Counted from the first letter of the stretch, positions 9,759 through 19,149 are shown. The stretch: 38,543 nt of DNA from Deltaproteobacteria bacterium (GCA_016936575.1 JAFGXQ010000195.1:1-38543); one strand, 5' to 3'. Notes: generated by a model not told the origin, from the sequence alone. Numbers and translations: made by a program.

Positions 9759-10874
9759 ATGGAATCAATTTTAATTTTTTTTCAGATGAAGCTCCTGGGC
9801 ATCGCCGTGTGGATATATTTCGCCGCATTGGGCGCAATCCTCGCCGGGTTCATCGGTAAAAAACTGTCCAGTATCATCTTCGCCAGATTGCTCAAGCTCA
9901 CCGAGAAAACGACCGTCGAATTTGACGACATCTTCATCTCCGCACTCTCGAAACCGGTGGAATGGGCCGTTTCTCTCGGCGGTATTTTTGTCGCGCTTCT
10001 GGTGCTGCCGCTCCCCAGTGAACCCGTCAACATCAACAAATTTGTCACGGCCATAATATCGTCGACCGCACTCATTCTGATTGTATGGTTCTGCACACGT
10101 CTGGTGGACGGCATCGCGGACTGGTGGGGGAAAAAGGCCGAGCAGACGGAAAGCAGACTGGATGATCAGCTGGTTCCCATCGTTCGAAAAAGCCTCAAGG
10201 CGTTTCTCTATGTCATCGGAGTGGTACTCATTCTGCAAAATCTCGGCTATTCAGTGGGTAGTCTGCTCGCGGGGCTCGGAATCGGCGGGTTGGCCATGGC
10301 AATGGCCGCAAAAGATACGGTGGCCAACCTCTTCGGTTCGGTGGTGATCTTCTTAGACAAGCCGTTTCAGGTGGGCGACTGGATTGAAACAGCGAATGTG
10401 GAAGGTACCGTCGAGGAAATCGGACTTCGCACCACACGTATTCGTACGTTCGCCAACAGTCTGATTACCATTCCCAACTCCACATTCACAACCAATCCGG
10501 TGAACAACTGGTCGCAAATGAAAAAGCGCAGAATCAAAATGACAATTGGCGTCACCTATTCCACATCATCGGCAAAAATGGGCGAGCTGGTGAAGGAGAT
10601 TCGCCGCCTCATCGCAGACAACCCAAAAATCAAAAATGACTTCTACCTTGTGAACTTCGACAACTTCGGCCCCAGCAGTCTGGATGTATTTATTTACTGC
10701 TTTACAGAAACCACCAACTGGGGAGAATTTCTTCAGACCAAAGAGGAGTTCCTTCTAACAATTATGGACAAAGTGGAGTCACTGGGTCTCAACTTCGCGT
10801 TCCCCACCCAGTCTGTTCATCTGGCGTCCGTTCCGGAAGAAATAACCGCGCTTACCAGCCAACGCCCTCGATGA
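9759..10874 (+). CDS. MscS family mechanosensitive ion channel
   Basis: The 371-residue inner-membrane protein has four hydrophobic segments, near residues 12-32, 66-86, 96-118 and 146-162. The pore-lining helix and beta-domain start are unmistakable: AGLGIGGLAMAMAAKDTVAN at 171-190, then LFGSVVIFLDKPFQVGDWI. The C-terminal cytoplasmic domain runs to the end. Such channels open under membrane tension to release solutes after osmotic downshift. The length suits small MscS proteins with an extra N-terminal helix. The ATG is preceded by agaagga. It ends 15 bp from the convergent von Willebrand A lipoprotein gene. Confidence 0.95.
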   Translation: MESILIFFQMKLLGIAVWIYFAALGAILAGFIGKKLSSIIFARLLKLTEKTTVEFDDIFISALSKPVEWAVSLGGIFVALLVLPLPSEPVNINKFVTAIISSTALILIVWFCTRLVDGIADWWGKKAEQTESRLDDQLVPIVRKSLKAFLYVIGVVLILQNLGYSVGSLLAGLGIGGLAMAMAAKDTVANLFGSVVIFLDKPFQVGDWIETANVEGTVEEIGLRTTRIRTFANSLITIPNSTFTTNPVNNWSQMKKRRIKMTIGVTYSTSSAKMGELVKEIRRLIADNPKIKNDFYLVNFDNFGPSSLDVFIYCFTETTNWGEFLQTKEEFLLTIMDKVESLGLNFAFPTQSVHLASVPEEITALTSQRPR

Positions 10875-10889
10875 TATTCCATTAGAAAT

Positions 10890-12104
10890 TTATTCGGCCA
10901 TAATATCCGTGGGAACAAACGCCTCACATGGGCATTCCATCTGAACCAAAACGTCGCCTTCCTGAATGGCCTGACAGGCTGTTCCTGTAAGTTCCATCTG
11001 ACTGGGACTGAGCGGTCGCCAGAATCCGCCATCCAACAACGGCAAATCGGTGTCGATGAAAGACGGAAGAAACGACTCGTAGGTGTCGGTGTCGGTATCC
11101 GGATTCGTATCGGTATCTTCAAAAACCTCAGGGTGAATAATGGAAACAAGCTGCCCATTAATTGCAACCCTGCAGTACTGCACCAAAGAACCGACAATCG
11201 TGCCGCGCAGGTTGAAACTGCAGCTGCGAATATCACTCATGATCTGCGCCAATGCATCCACGAGCTGTCCCTGGCTCTCCGCGGCGTAATATTGCCCTTC
11301 ACCGGGCGCGACACCCAGGCCCGCATCCGCTAAATCCTGAAAGTGCTGAGACTCTTCCTGTTCTCCAACACTTATCACGTAGGTATCGATTCCGGCGACG
11401 AACGCATTGTTCACCGCCACCACTGCGGAGTTCTGAGATGCCGCATCATGGCCGTTCGGATTGGCGCATGTGTCCGGTAACCCGTCGGTGACGAGAATGA
11501 TCACCTTGTTCCCCGGTGTCGGATCGGCCACCAAAATATCGGTGACCGCGCGAACCGCTTCCGCCGTCGGCGTATTCGACAATGGTTCGGATGCCATATA
11601 CACTCTTGCAATCTCCGGATAATTATTCAGTGCCGGATCCACACCGTCCAGGTACGGACACGCGCCGCCGTTCTGAGCGCCGGCGTACATCGCCAGACCG
11701 AAGCGAATTTCAGAATCCAACTGTGCCACAAATCCGGTCTGCGGATCAATCAGCGCGCGGCGGGCCACCTCCCATCGACTTGACCCTTCGAAGTCTTGAC
11801 TCATACTGCCCGATCGATCAATAACGAGCATCGCGGCCGGCGCTGCCGAAGAAAAATCAACCGATGTCTGTCCGCAGGCAGTATCATCGCCGATAACGCT
11901 CGATTCCGAATCGGCATCACCGTCCGCATCGCCGTCCACGTCGCCGTCCACGTCGCCATCCGCGTCGCCATCTGACAACCCGGTTGTATCAGAATCCGAG
12001 TTCGCGTTATCTCCAGTGTCGCCGCCGTCATCTTTATCTTTACTGCAGCCCAATGCGAGCAACGTCACAATCATTACGATTAATAATTGAAAACAATAAT
12101 TCAT
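10890..12104 (-). CDS. Lipoprotein with von Willebrand factor A domain
   Basis: The 404-residue protein has a type II signal peptide ending in LALGC (Cys20). An acidic Asp/Gly/Ala/Val/Ser spacer follows, about residues 23-72. The von Willebrand A domain starts near residue 90 with the metal-site motif DRSGS (Asp96, Ser98, Ser100). It continues through VTDGLPD (the second metal-site region) to about residue 290. A second short Asp/Thr run lies near residue 330 and is followed by a C-terminal Cys-containing tail. Such domains bind other proteins through a bound divalent ion. The residue after Cys20 is Ser, so outer-membrane placement is expected. The partner is unknown. Confidence 0.92.
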   Translation of the reverse strand: MNYCFQLLIVMIVTLLALGCSKDKDDGGDTGDNANSDSDTTGLSDGDADGDVDGDVDGDADGDADSESSVIGDDTACGQTSVDFSSAAPAAMLVIDRSGSMSQDFEGSSRWEVARRALIDPQTGFVAQLDSEIRFGLAMYAGAQNGGACPYLDGVDPALNNYPEIARVYMASEPLSNTPTAEAVRAVTDILVADPTPGNKVIILVTDGLPDTCANPNGHDAASQNSAVVAVNNAFVAGIDTYVISVGEQEESQHFQDLADAGLGVAPGEGQYYAAESQGQLVDALAQIMSDIRSCSFNLRGTIVGSLVQYCRVAINGQLVSIIHPEVFEDTDTNPDTDTDTYESFLPSFIDTDLPLLDGGFWRPLSPSQMELTGTACQAIQEGDVLVQMECPCEAFVPTDIMAE

Positions 12105-12251
12105 GAGGTACCTTCCTTTTTAGTTCTTTCTCGATCCTATTTACAGCCCCCTCAATAGTCAAACGCAATAATGCTGAAATTCCATTTATTTCACATATTT
12201 AAACCATGTCTTTTAAATATTACAAAAATAGGAGAAGGTTTAATTGGTTTC

Positions 12252-12374
12252 CATCCCAGAATGGCTGAGAATCCATCCAAACGTTCATCTCCGGCGGGGA
12301 TCCAGTTGCTACGCTGGATTCCCGCCGGAATTACGAAATCAAACATTTGTGCGGAAAACATGCGTTCTGGGATG
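12252..12374. repeat. Palindromic intergenic element (REP- or MITE-like)
   Basis: The outer arms catcccagaa (12252-12261) and ttctgggatg (12365-12374) are perfect inverted repeats. Inside them is a near-perfect 15-bp hairpin: ccggcggggatccag (12291-12305) and ctggattcccgccgg (12314-12328), one mismatch, with an 8-base loop. The element fills most of the 12105-12405 gap. Short open frames on both strands across it look like by-products of the repeat, not genes. Confidence 0.6.
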
Positions 12375-12405
12375 AACACTAATTAAGATAACTCTCAGGG
12401 AATTG

Positions 12406-12795
12406 CTACTGGTCGATAGGTTGGGCTGTATCGGGTGCCTGGTCGTCAAGCACGATAATTTCATTCACGGCGGTCAGCATCAGATACGCCAGCATAAACA
12501 GTAGAACAAGAATAAAAGAAATCAGTGCAAATTGAATATTGTTGCCTTTTTGCTTTCCAAAAAATTTGCCTCGGCTTCGCCGATGAATTTTGTGCTCCAC
12601 ATTTTTCGCCAAATCCTGCGGTGGAGCAAAATGATAGAGACCGGAAATTTCATTCATTGTTTTTTCAAACGCCTGCCACTCCGTCCGGCACTCATCGCAT
12701 GACTGTAGGTGCGTTTCCAATTCCTTCTTTTTTTCATCCGACAAATCACCATCGTGGTACTCGGTGAACAGATCTTTGACCTCTTGGTGTTCCAT
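12406..12795 (-). CDS. Anti-sigma factor with zinc-finger motif and one membrane helix
   Basis: The 129-residue protein has the zinc-binding anti-sigma motif HLQSCDEC (His29, Cys33, Cys36) in an N-terminal cytoplasmic helix bundle. One membrane helix spans about residues 88-110, leaving a short tail of about 19 residues outside. It should bind and hold the ECF sigma factor encoded directly upstream, with a 2-bp gap. The very short outer tail gives little room for a sensor domain, so the signal may act through the membrane segment or by proteolysis. Confidence 0.85.
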   Translation of the reverse strand: MEHQEVKDLFTEYHDGDLSDEKKKELETHLQSCDECRTEWQAFEKTMNEISGLYHFAPPQDLAKNVEHKIHRRSRGKFFGKQKGNNIQFALISFILVLLFMLAYLMLTAVNEIIVLDDQAPDTAQPIDQ

Positions 12796-12797
12796 TG

Positions 12798-13400
12798 TTA
12801 CCTCAAGTACGGAATTAACTTTTCTTTCAGCGCCATCCGCGCGCGATGCAACCGACTCTTCACAGTTCCGGCCGGAACATTCAAAATCTGTTCTATTTCG
12901 TCATAACTCAAATTTTGAACATCCCGAAGAATCAGCACAATTTTATACTCATCTTCCAGAGAGATAATCGCCTTTTGTATCAGCAGTTCCATCTGCTTGC
13001 CTTCAGCCATCTCATCCGGCCGCGGCAGATTCTCCATCATCGCGTTTCGGCTCTCCGCCTGCTCTTTTTCACTTAAATCCGAATAGGAACTCTTGGCGTA
13101 ATGCTTGCGACGAGTCAGATACTTCTTTCGATTGATACAATGATTGGTGGCAATTTTGTATATCCACGTGGTTAAACTCGAATCCCCTCGAAAGCTGTCA
13201 ATTTTTTTAAATACAGTGATAAACACTTCCTGAAGAAGATCTTCGGATTCCTCCCGATTGCCGATCATGCGATATATTAGATTGTATATACGCGTTTGGT
13301 GTGTCTCTATCAACTGCTCAAATGCGTGAGCATCTCGCGCCTGCAATTGTTTGACAAGTTTATGTTGAGAAGGATCATTCACTCCGCATTCCCTTTTCAC
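12798..13400 (-). CDS. ECF-type RNA polymerase sigma factor
   Basis: The frame gives up to 200 residues. Sigma region 2 covers about 25-95, with the promoter-melting and core-binding block DLLQEVFITVFKKIDSFRG followed by LTTWIYKIATNHCINRKK. Region 4 covers about 140-196, with SYDEIEQILNVPAGTVKSRL as the helix-turn-helix. It has no region 1.1 or 3, as usual for the RpoE-like group. The frame opens with a GTG at 13400. A GTG at 13382 has aaaaggga about 8 bases upstream and may be the true start. It sits between an outer-membrane barrel gene (36 bp upstream) and its anti-sigma gene, suggesting one operon for envelope sensing. Confidence 0.92.
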   Translation of the reverse strand: MKRECGVNDPSQHKLVKQLQARDAHAFEQLIETHQTRIYNLIYRMIGNREESEDLLQEVFITVFKKIDSFRGDSSLTTWIYKIATNHCINRKKYLTRRKHYAKSSYSDLSEKEQAESRNAMMENLPRPDEMAEGKQMELLIQKAIISLEDEYKIVLILRDVQNLSYDEIEQILNVPAGTVKSRLHRARMALKEKLIPYLR

Positions 13401-13436
13401 ATTCTCTTACATGATACCGACAGCAATAACTGAATA

Positions 13437-14375
13437 CTAGCCGATGAAAATGCGGAATCCAAGTGCTATTCTCACTCGTTTGGGAAATTCAATATCCTGC
13501 TTGAATCCAAGATCAACAGCCAAACGTTTGCCGGTAAACCCAAAACCGAGCCCGTAGCTGTTCACATCAAAATGAAAGTCATGCCCGAAACCGCCCCGAA
13601 AAGAAAACTGCTGCTTCAAAATGAATTCCGTACCCAATTGAAGCTCGAGAGAGGTCTCGTCATAGCTGGTAAAATCGGTGACGGCATCAACTTCAATAAG
13701 CCACATATTTTTAATCAATGCGGAAACCCCGCCTCCGAGCTGCAGGGGCGCATAGACAGATCCAGTATTTGAAAGATTGTACCCGACAACGCCGATGCTG
13801 ATAATATCTCCCGCTTTCAATGCCATACCGGCATCAAACGTGAATCCTTTGGCCTGCACTGTATCATTGCGCGGTAACGCCGGTGTGTAGTTAGGCCCGA
13901 GTGATGAAGATTCGACATCATATGCGGTACGAAGGTATCGCACCGTCGTGCCGAAAAAGAAAATATCGCGTATGGTTGCCGATACCGCGAGCTTTCCGTC
14001 GATGGATTCAAAATCCGTGTATTCCTTCGCGCTGCGCACGTAGTCAAAAGATACTCCGCCTGCAAAGGTTTGAGACGTAACAGAGTCCATCAATACAACC
14101 CCGCCGTTATGCAGCGCGTCCAATCCGGTGTACTGATATTTCAAGTTGATATGATACACTTTCGCCATCGACATCGCCGCCGGATTCAAATACACGGCAC
14201 TGGTATTCGAACTGGATGCCCGCAACGCACCCGCCATGGCGAGCATTCGCGCATCTCCCAACCGCTCTGTTCCCGGCAATCGTCCATCCTGGGCGGATGC
14301 ACTCATGGAAAGCAACCAAATGGCCATTCCGCAACAACCGATTAGAAATATTTTAAAAGTGAAACGATTCATCAT
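13437..14375 (-). CDS. Outer-membrane beta-barrel protein, PorV/PorQ-like
   Basis: The 312-residue protein begins at an ATG that gives a clean signal peptide (cleavage after SASA, near residue 28); a TTG at 14411 is less likely. The mature start contains RLGDARMLAMAGA and SAVYLNPAAM, the typical first strand and NPA turn of PorV/PorQ/UPF0164 and FadL-like barrels. The rest is a series of amphipathic strands to a C-terminal FRIFIG. Some relatives carry cargo at the cell surface or take up hydrophobic compounds. The role here is unknown. It is the first gene in a row with an ECF sigma factor and its anti-sigma factor. Confidence 0.72.
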   Translation of the reverse strand: MMNRFTFKIFLIGCCGMAIWLLSMSASAQDGRLPGTERLGDARMLAMAGALRASSSNTSAVYLNPAAMSMAKVYHINLKYQYTGLDALHNGGVVLMDSVTSQTFAGGVSFDYVRSAKEYTDFESIDGKLAVSATIRDIFFFGTTVRYLRTAYDVESSSLGPNYTPALPRNDTVQAKGFTFDAGMALKAGDIISIGVVGYNLSNTGSVYAPLQLGGGVSALIKNMWLIEVDAVTDFTSYDETSLELQLGTEFILKQQFSFRGGFGHDFHFDVNSYGLGFGFTGKRLAVDLGFKQDIEFPKRVRIALGFRIFIG

Positions 14376-14932
14376 AAAAGCACTATTCCGAACTCGTCTG
14401 CCAAAGTCCAATTTCCTACCCTTTTTAAGAGACTTTTGCTGAACAGATTGACACCGTTTATGACCTTTTTGGCATACATAAATATCACGCGCCCATCAAA
14501 TGTGCCGAAAAACAAACGGTTTTGCAGAACCCACAGACCACCATTGCAATTTAGTAAAAAAAATTATCAACTATTTAACAATATTGCCCAAACCCAATAT
14601 TCCCGTTTTAAAATCAGTGTGTTACAAATTTTCAACCTTTTTTTTTTATTTAAAATTGATTTTTTCTGACACAAAAAAGCCGCATTTACCGCCAAAAACG
14701 CAATAAAACCGCAACGCGCAATTTATTTTTTTTTTACCCTTTACCTCGTCCGCGAATATCTGCTAGGAAAGATGAAGTCGGCCCAGACCCGCGTTAGAAC
14801 TAGGCTGCAGCGCTCCAAACGGAGAATTGCATGGGGAAAGTGTCGTCAAAAAACAAGTAATTTCAACAATCAAGCATATTACAATCGGACTAAAATACAT
14901 TGTCCAACTGTTAACGAGAGAAAACGAGATTT
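14376..14932. other. AT-rich divergent intergenic region upstream of dnaA
   Basis: This 557-bp gap must hold the promoters for the barrel/sigma operon and for dnaA. It is rich in A and T runs, especially 14540-14740. I looked for the TTATNCACA DnaA box on both strands and found only matches of about 6 out of 9, so I do not call an origin. No RNA gene was recognised, and the short open frames here have no support. Confidence 0.6.
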
Positions 14933-16264
14933 ATGACAGACGCCTGGAAAAAATCGCTGACCTGGATTCGTGAAAAGCTTAACGGCCAAGTGTTCGATAC
15001 TTGGTTCGCACCGATATCAACCGCACATTTTGATGATAACAAAGTCGTTCTTGAAGTTCCCAATACGTTCTTTAAAGAATGGATCACCAATAATTATTTA
15101 GAACTCATCAAAGAAGCGGTTTTTGTGGAAAGCGGAAACCGGCTCGATGTAGACATCACAATTCAGGAAGACTGTGAACAGCCCAAAATCTCGGCTGAAC
15201 CAGTTGCGCCGCTGCCCTTGTTGAAAACCACCAACGAATACCACGCCCGGTTGAATCCCAAATATACCTTCTCAAATTTTATTGTCGGGTCTTCCAATCA
15301 GTTACCCCATGCCGCATCCATGGCTATCGCAACGCAAATCGGCACAAAATTCAATCCATTGTTTATTTACGGTGGTGTTGGACTGGGAAAAACGCACCTG
15401 CTTCATGCCATCGGAAACCAGGTGCTGTCTCAGCGCCCGAACGCCAGAATCTGTTATTTATCTTCTGAAGAATTCATGAACGAATTTGTAGCTTCGCTGC
15501 GAACGAATAAAATGGATACCTTCCGTCGCAAGTTCAGAAAAAACTGCGATGTACTGCTGATTGATGACATTCAGTTCATTGCCGGCAAAGACGGTACTCA
15601 GGACGAATTCTTTCATACATTCAACTCACTCTATGAAGAAAACAAGCAAATAGTGCTCACTTCAGACAAATATCCACAGGAAATCCCAGACCTAGAAGAA
15701 AGATTACGCTCTCGTTTTCAATGGGGGCTGATTGCCGACATTCAAGTGCCTGAGATGGAAACCCGACTGGCTATCTTAAAACGCAAGGCTGAAGACGAGC
15801 GCATTCCTCTTCCAGATGATGTCGCGCTATTTCTTGCAACATCTATTAAAAACAATGTGCGGGAACTGGAAGGTTCATTGATTAATCTGGCGGCGCATGC
15901 GTCTCTTGACAACCGCCCCATCGATTTGGATTTTGCAACCCAAACGTTGAAAAAGGTGGTTGCCCTCCATGAAACAGCCTTGTCGGTAGACAGTATCCAG
16001 AGCGCGGTATGCAAACATTTCAACGTGGCTCTCGATGAACTGACCGGCAGTAAACGTCACCGTTCCATTGCATTCCCGCGGCAAGTGGCCATGTACCTGT
16101 GTCGCAAAGGGCTCAACTCCTCGTATCCCGAAATCGGCAGTCAGTTCGGTGGAAAAGATCACACCACTGCATTGGCGGCCTGTCGGAAAATCGAGAAGCA
16201 AATCAAGGAAGATGCCGCCGTTCGCGGAAAGGTTGAGGCACTCGAACGTCTGCTCGGCTTCTGA
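14933..16264 (+). CDS. dnaA: Chromosomal replication initiator protein DnaA
   Basis: The 443-residue protein has all four DnaA domains, at normal length. Domain I (1-80) begins with an amphipathic helix and WFAPI. A short linker follows. The AAA+ domain carries Walker A GGVGLGKT (147-154) and Walker B DVLLIDDIQ (206-214). Domain IV carries the DNA-binding signature with SIAFPRQVAMYLCRK and GGKDHTTALAACRKI near the end. It binds DnaA boxes and melts the origin to start chromosome replication. The next genes downstream encode an AMIN-like protein and LptD, not the more usual dnaN. The start ATG is preceded by a weak gagagaaaacgag. Confidence 0.98.
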   Translation: MTDAWKKSLTWIREKLNGQVFDTWFAPISTAHFDDNKVVLEVPNTFFKEWITNNYLELIKEAVFVESGNRLDVDITIQEDCEQPKISAEPVAPLPLLKTTNEYHARLNPKYTFSNFIVGSSNQLPHAASMAIATQIGTKFNPLFIYGGVGLGKTHLLHAIGNQVLSQRPNARICYLSSEEFMNEFVASLRTNKMDTFRRKFRKNCDVLLIDDIQFIAGKDGTQDEFFHTFNSLYEENKQIVLTSDKYPQEIPDLEERLRSRFQWGLIADIQVPEMETRLAILKRKAEDERIPLPDDVALFLATSIKNNVRELEGSLINLAAHASLDNRPIDLDFATQTLKKVVALHETALSVDSIQSAVCKHFNVALDELTGSKRHRSIAFPRQVAMYLCRKGLNSSYPEIGSQFGGKDHTTALAACRKIEKQIKEDAAVRGKVEALERLLGF

Positions 16265-16397
16265 CCCGTTTCGTCGCGACTATTTTTCAAACAAGCCTTT
16301 TTTTTTTCATTTCCACCAATTTCGTTTAAAATAAATGAAAATTGTATTTCCTCGTCTTACATACAGTATCTTGAACAATGGATACGCAGGAGGGACC

Positions 16398-17039
16398 ATG
16401 ACCTGGATGAAAATATCAGCGGCGATTGCCGGTTGTACATTTATTTCACTCGTTGCTGTGCAATGGGTGCGTGCACAATCCACCGATGAGTGGCGAAAGG
16501 CGACTGAAAACAACCAGCCGAAGCTGGAGCTCTCTCAAAACTATCACGGAACTAAACCCGGTGACGGAAACACCTTGCCCAAAGTTGAAGAACTGAAGGG
16601 GAAAGACGGCCTTTGGATTACCTGGCCCGGTTTTTTCATGACGGCAGATGGGGGTTCAAGAATCTTTATTCAGACTACGGCCCCTCTTGAGTACAAACAG
16701 AAGACGTCAAAAAAGAAAATTGTTCTGACATTCAAAGACACCAAAGTACATCTGTCCAACAATCAGAACCCGCTGGTAACACTTCATTTCAACACACCAC
16801 TTCGCAAAGCATACCTGAAAAAATACAAGAAAAAAACAGAACTCATTCTGGAACTGAAAACCAAGACTACACCGGCAATCAGCCAATCCACCGATGCGGA
16901 CGGATACAGTTATCTGTTTATTGATTTCCCTCCCGGCCAGTATCCCCAGGGCGGCACATACGGCAAACAGAACCGCTCGGATGCAGCCAATAACGAAATA
17001 GAACTTGAGGACTCCCCCGGATACGAGATACCTGAATAG
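16398..17039 (+). CDS. Secreted AMIN-domain-like protein
   Basis: The 213-residue protein starts at an ATG with a strong aggaggga site; an upstream in-frame ATG at 16335 has none. A signal peptide is cleaved near residue 27 (WVRAQ). Residues about 75-155 show the strand pattern of AMIN domains (SRIFIQTTAPLEYKQ, then KIVLTFKDTKVHL, then ELILELKT), which bind peptidoglycan or help localise PilQ and AmiC. The C-terminus is a low-complexity tail rich in Gly, Asn and Glu. It lies just upstream of lptD, perhaps co-transcribed. The AMIN call is by pattern and only moderate. Confidence 0.55.
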   Translation: MTWMKISAAIAGCTFISLVAVQWVRAQSTDEWRKATENNQPKLELSQNYHGTKPGDGNTLPKVEELKGKDGLWITWPGFFMTADGGSRIFIQTTAPLEYKQKTSKKKIVLTFKDTKVHLSNNQNPLVTLHFNTPLRKAYLKKYKKKTELILELKTKTTPAISQSTDADGYSYLFIDFPPGQYPQGGTYGKQNRSDAANNEIELEDSPGYEIPE

Positions 17040-17094
17040 CCTCGCCACTCGTCGCCCGACTCATAACCGAATTTGCATACAGTTATTGAATCGA

Positions 17095-19146
17095 ATGTGC
17101 TACGTTCTTGTCGTTTTGAAGAATGTACCGGTCAGCTTTATTTACATTTTCCTGTTCGTCTTCGGGATTCTCCGGACAGCGCCGGGAAATGCGACGCCGA
17201 AAGAGAACGCCACGATTCAGGCAGATAGGCTTGATTTCACTCCGGAAAAATCTTCTCTGAATGCGTCAGGAAATGTGACATTCCATTTGTCCGGTTTGTC
17301 TATTCACACACGCGCACTCAATATAAATACCGCTACGAAAACCCTCCGTTTAAGCAATGTGACTCGTTTATCATCGGAGCATCTCACCCTGGCCGCAGCC
17401 GGCGCAGAGATTACGTTGCGTCCATTGAGAATCACCGCCCACCATTTTGACCTGACCTACGATACCGATTCAATGTTCTTTCATTTACGGGGAAACACGT
17501 TGGATTGCACAACGACAACATGCAACATAGAACATGCAACATGGTTTCCGTGTGAACACGTCACAAAAGAGCTCTATCTTCAGGCAGAAGCCATTCGAAT
17601 CACAAAAGAAGGCACATTACGACTGAAATCGCCATCTCTGCATGTACAGCAGGTCAAAGTACTTCGACTACCCTCACTCGTACTGCGCCCTCCAACCAGA
17701 ATCGGATTTCTGGCGCCTAAGCTGCAATGGGATCCCAATCTAGGGTTGAATATCGGACCGAAGCTACAGATACCACTGGGCGACAACCGCACCGCTGTAT
17801 CGCATGTTGCACTTCGTAGTGCGGGCGGTATGGACAGCGCCCTGGTTGTGCTGGCGCCTGCTGCACAATATCAGCTGGACTACGCAATGTTGCATCGCCG
17901 TAGTTCTTTCCGATTGCAGGCGCGAATACAGCCGGCGCTTCATCATGTGCAATCCACTGCAGAACTAGATATCGCGACACACCGGCAGATTGTAAAGGAT
18001 GCAACATTCTGGGCCGAAGACCGTGCATTGACACATACAGAAAACCGAGCGCGCTTCGCATTGGAACGTCGCGATATTTTTATTGAACAATACGCAATCT
18101 GGGCGCAATTATTTGAAACAGCACCATATGCGCCAATGTCTCAATACTATGGCAGTATCGGTATATCTGCCTCAATTCTTCCGCTCCTGGAAGGAGCCGA
18201 CGCATTGTCTCCGCAGCTATTTTCATCTATTGAAACCTATGCGGAGCCAACGAGCCTTTCGGGCGACACCTCCAGCCGTTTTTCCATTGTCCCCGGCGTT
18301 CGACTCTCCAAGAAAATCGGAATTGTTTCAACCGACCTCGAATTAGGTGTACTGCTGCAAAAGTTTCAAACCAAAGGGAGCATCGCCGGACATTCCAGAC
18401 AGCTGTTCGGAAGTCGGCTTCGTCTGTCGCTTCCGCTTTTCAAACGATATTCCAGGTGGTTTCATATGGTGGACCACCGGATTGACATCGTCAGCGCTCC
18501 TCTGCAGTATGGACATCAAGCGACCATCCCGAAAGACGGCTTGGACATGATGACCGCCGGGCATCAGCTTCAGTTATCAATGGCACACACGTGGGGACGC
18601 TCACTCGCCGTTCCCCAAATCCAATTCGTTCCCTTTTACAATATTCGCGCAACGGAAAACCGTTTGGGACAAACGATACATATAACTGGTATTCGTCTTC
18701 TGGCTTCGTTGCAGCCTTTTCAACTGCACGCGACCGGAGGAATGAAACCAGGCGCCCACCATCTTTCATTTGGAGAAATCCAGATAGATGCAAACAACAA
18801 TTCAGGAAGCGGGGTGTCAAATGGATTCTATTATTATGCAGCACATTCTTCCGGTGCAGCCTCGATATTGACTGCTCCTGAATCGACTTGGCCGATGCGC
18901 ACACCCATGGTTGAAAGGCAGATAGTCATTTTCAAGGAATCCGTTTCGATACGTATATCATCGCGACTTCTCGCCAAAGCAGGCTTTCATCTGAACCTAC
19001 ATTCCGGCATACATATGGCCGGCCTCTATTATCAGCTTGTCGTGTCAACACCGTGCAAATGCCTCTCTGCCACATTTTCAGCAATGCACCTGCCGGAAGA
19101 GTCCGTTCCCAGAACATTCATTCAATTGTCGTATTCTCCGCAATAG
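17095..19146 (+). CDS. lptD: LPS-assembly outer-membrane protein LptD
   Basis: The chosen ATG gives 683 residues with a signal peptide of about 33 residues. The frame is open to a TTG at 17005, but that would overlap the upstream gene. After the signal, an OstA/LptA-like beta-jellyroll (ATIQADRLDFTP, ALNINTATKTLRL) occupies about residues 35-140. A Cys-containing segment CTTTTCNIEHATWFPCEH and the block LRLPSLVLRPPTRIGFLAP follow, as in LptD. The remainder is the C-terminal barrel. It inserts lipopolysaccharide into the outer membrane with LptE, which is not seen here. The protein is somewhat shorter than the 784-residue Escherichia coli protein. It ends 3 bp from the convergent cpaB stop. 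Confidence 0.85.
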   Translation: MCYVLVVLKNVPVSFIYIFLFVFGILRTAPGNATPKENATIQADRLDFTPEKSSLNASGNVTFHLSGLSIHTRALNINTATKTLRLSNVTRLSSEHLTLAAAGAEITLRPLRITAHHFDLTYDTDSMFFHLRGNTLDCTTTTCNIEHATWFPCEHVTKELYLQAEAIRITKEGTLRLKSPSLHVQQVKVLRLPSLVLRPPTRIGFLAPKLQWDPNLGLNIGPKLQIPLGDNRTAVSHVALRSAGGMDSALVVLAPAAQYQLDYAMLHRRSSFRLQARIQPALHHVQSTAELDIATHRQIVKDATFWAEDRALTHTENRARFALERRDIFIEQYAIWAQLFETAPYAPMSQYYGSIGISASILPLLEGADALSPQLFSSIETYAEPTSLSGDTSSRFSIVPGVRLSKKIGIVSTDLELGVLLQKFQTKGSIAGHSRQLFGSRLRLSLPLFKRYSRWFHMVDHRIDIVSAPLQYGHQATIPKDGLDMMTAGHQLQLSMAHTWGRSLAVPQIQFVPFYNIRATENRLGQTIHITGIRLLASLQPFQLHATGGMKPGAHHLSFGEIQIDANNNSGSGVSNGFYYYAAHSSGAASILTAPESTWPMRTPMVERQIVIFKESVSIRISSRLLAKAGFHLNLHSGIHMAGLYYQLVVSTPCKCLSATFSAMHLPEESVPRTFIQLSYSPQ

Positions 19147-19149
19147 ACC

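Noticed and set aside
12171-12386. Two short open frames on opposite strands in the gap before the anti-sigma gene
   Set aside because: Both read through the palindromic element and have no ribosome binding site or family resemblance.
14436-14706. Short open frames upstream of dnaA
   Set aside because: They have low-complexity Phe/Lys/Asn content, no ribosome binding site and overlap each other.
14376-14932. Replication origin upstream of dnaA
   Set aside because: The region is AT-rich, but no DnaA box with better than about 6 of 9 matches was found on either strand.
16265-16280. Palindrome gtcgcgac just after dnaA as a terminator
   Set aside because: The stem would be only 4 bp with no loop, and it is not followed by a proper T-run at hairpin distance.
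17005-17094. Upstream TTG start for lptD
   Set aside because: It would add 30 residues before the signal peptide and overlap the AMIN-like gene; the ATG at 17095 gives a proper signal sequence.
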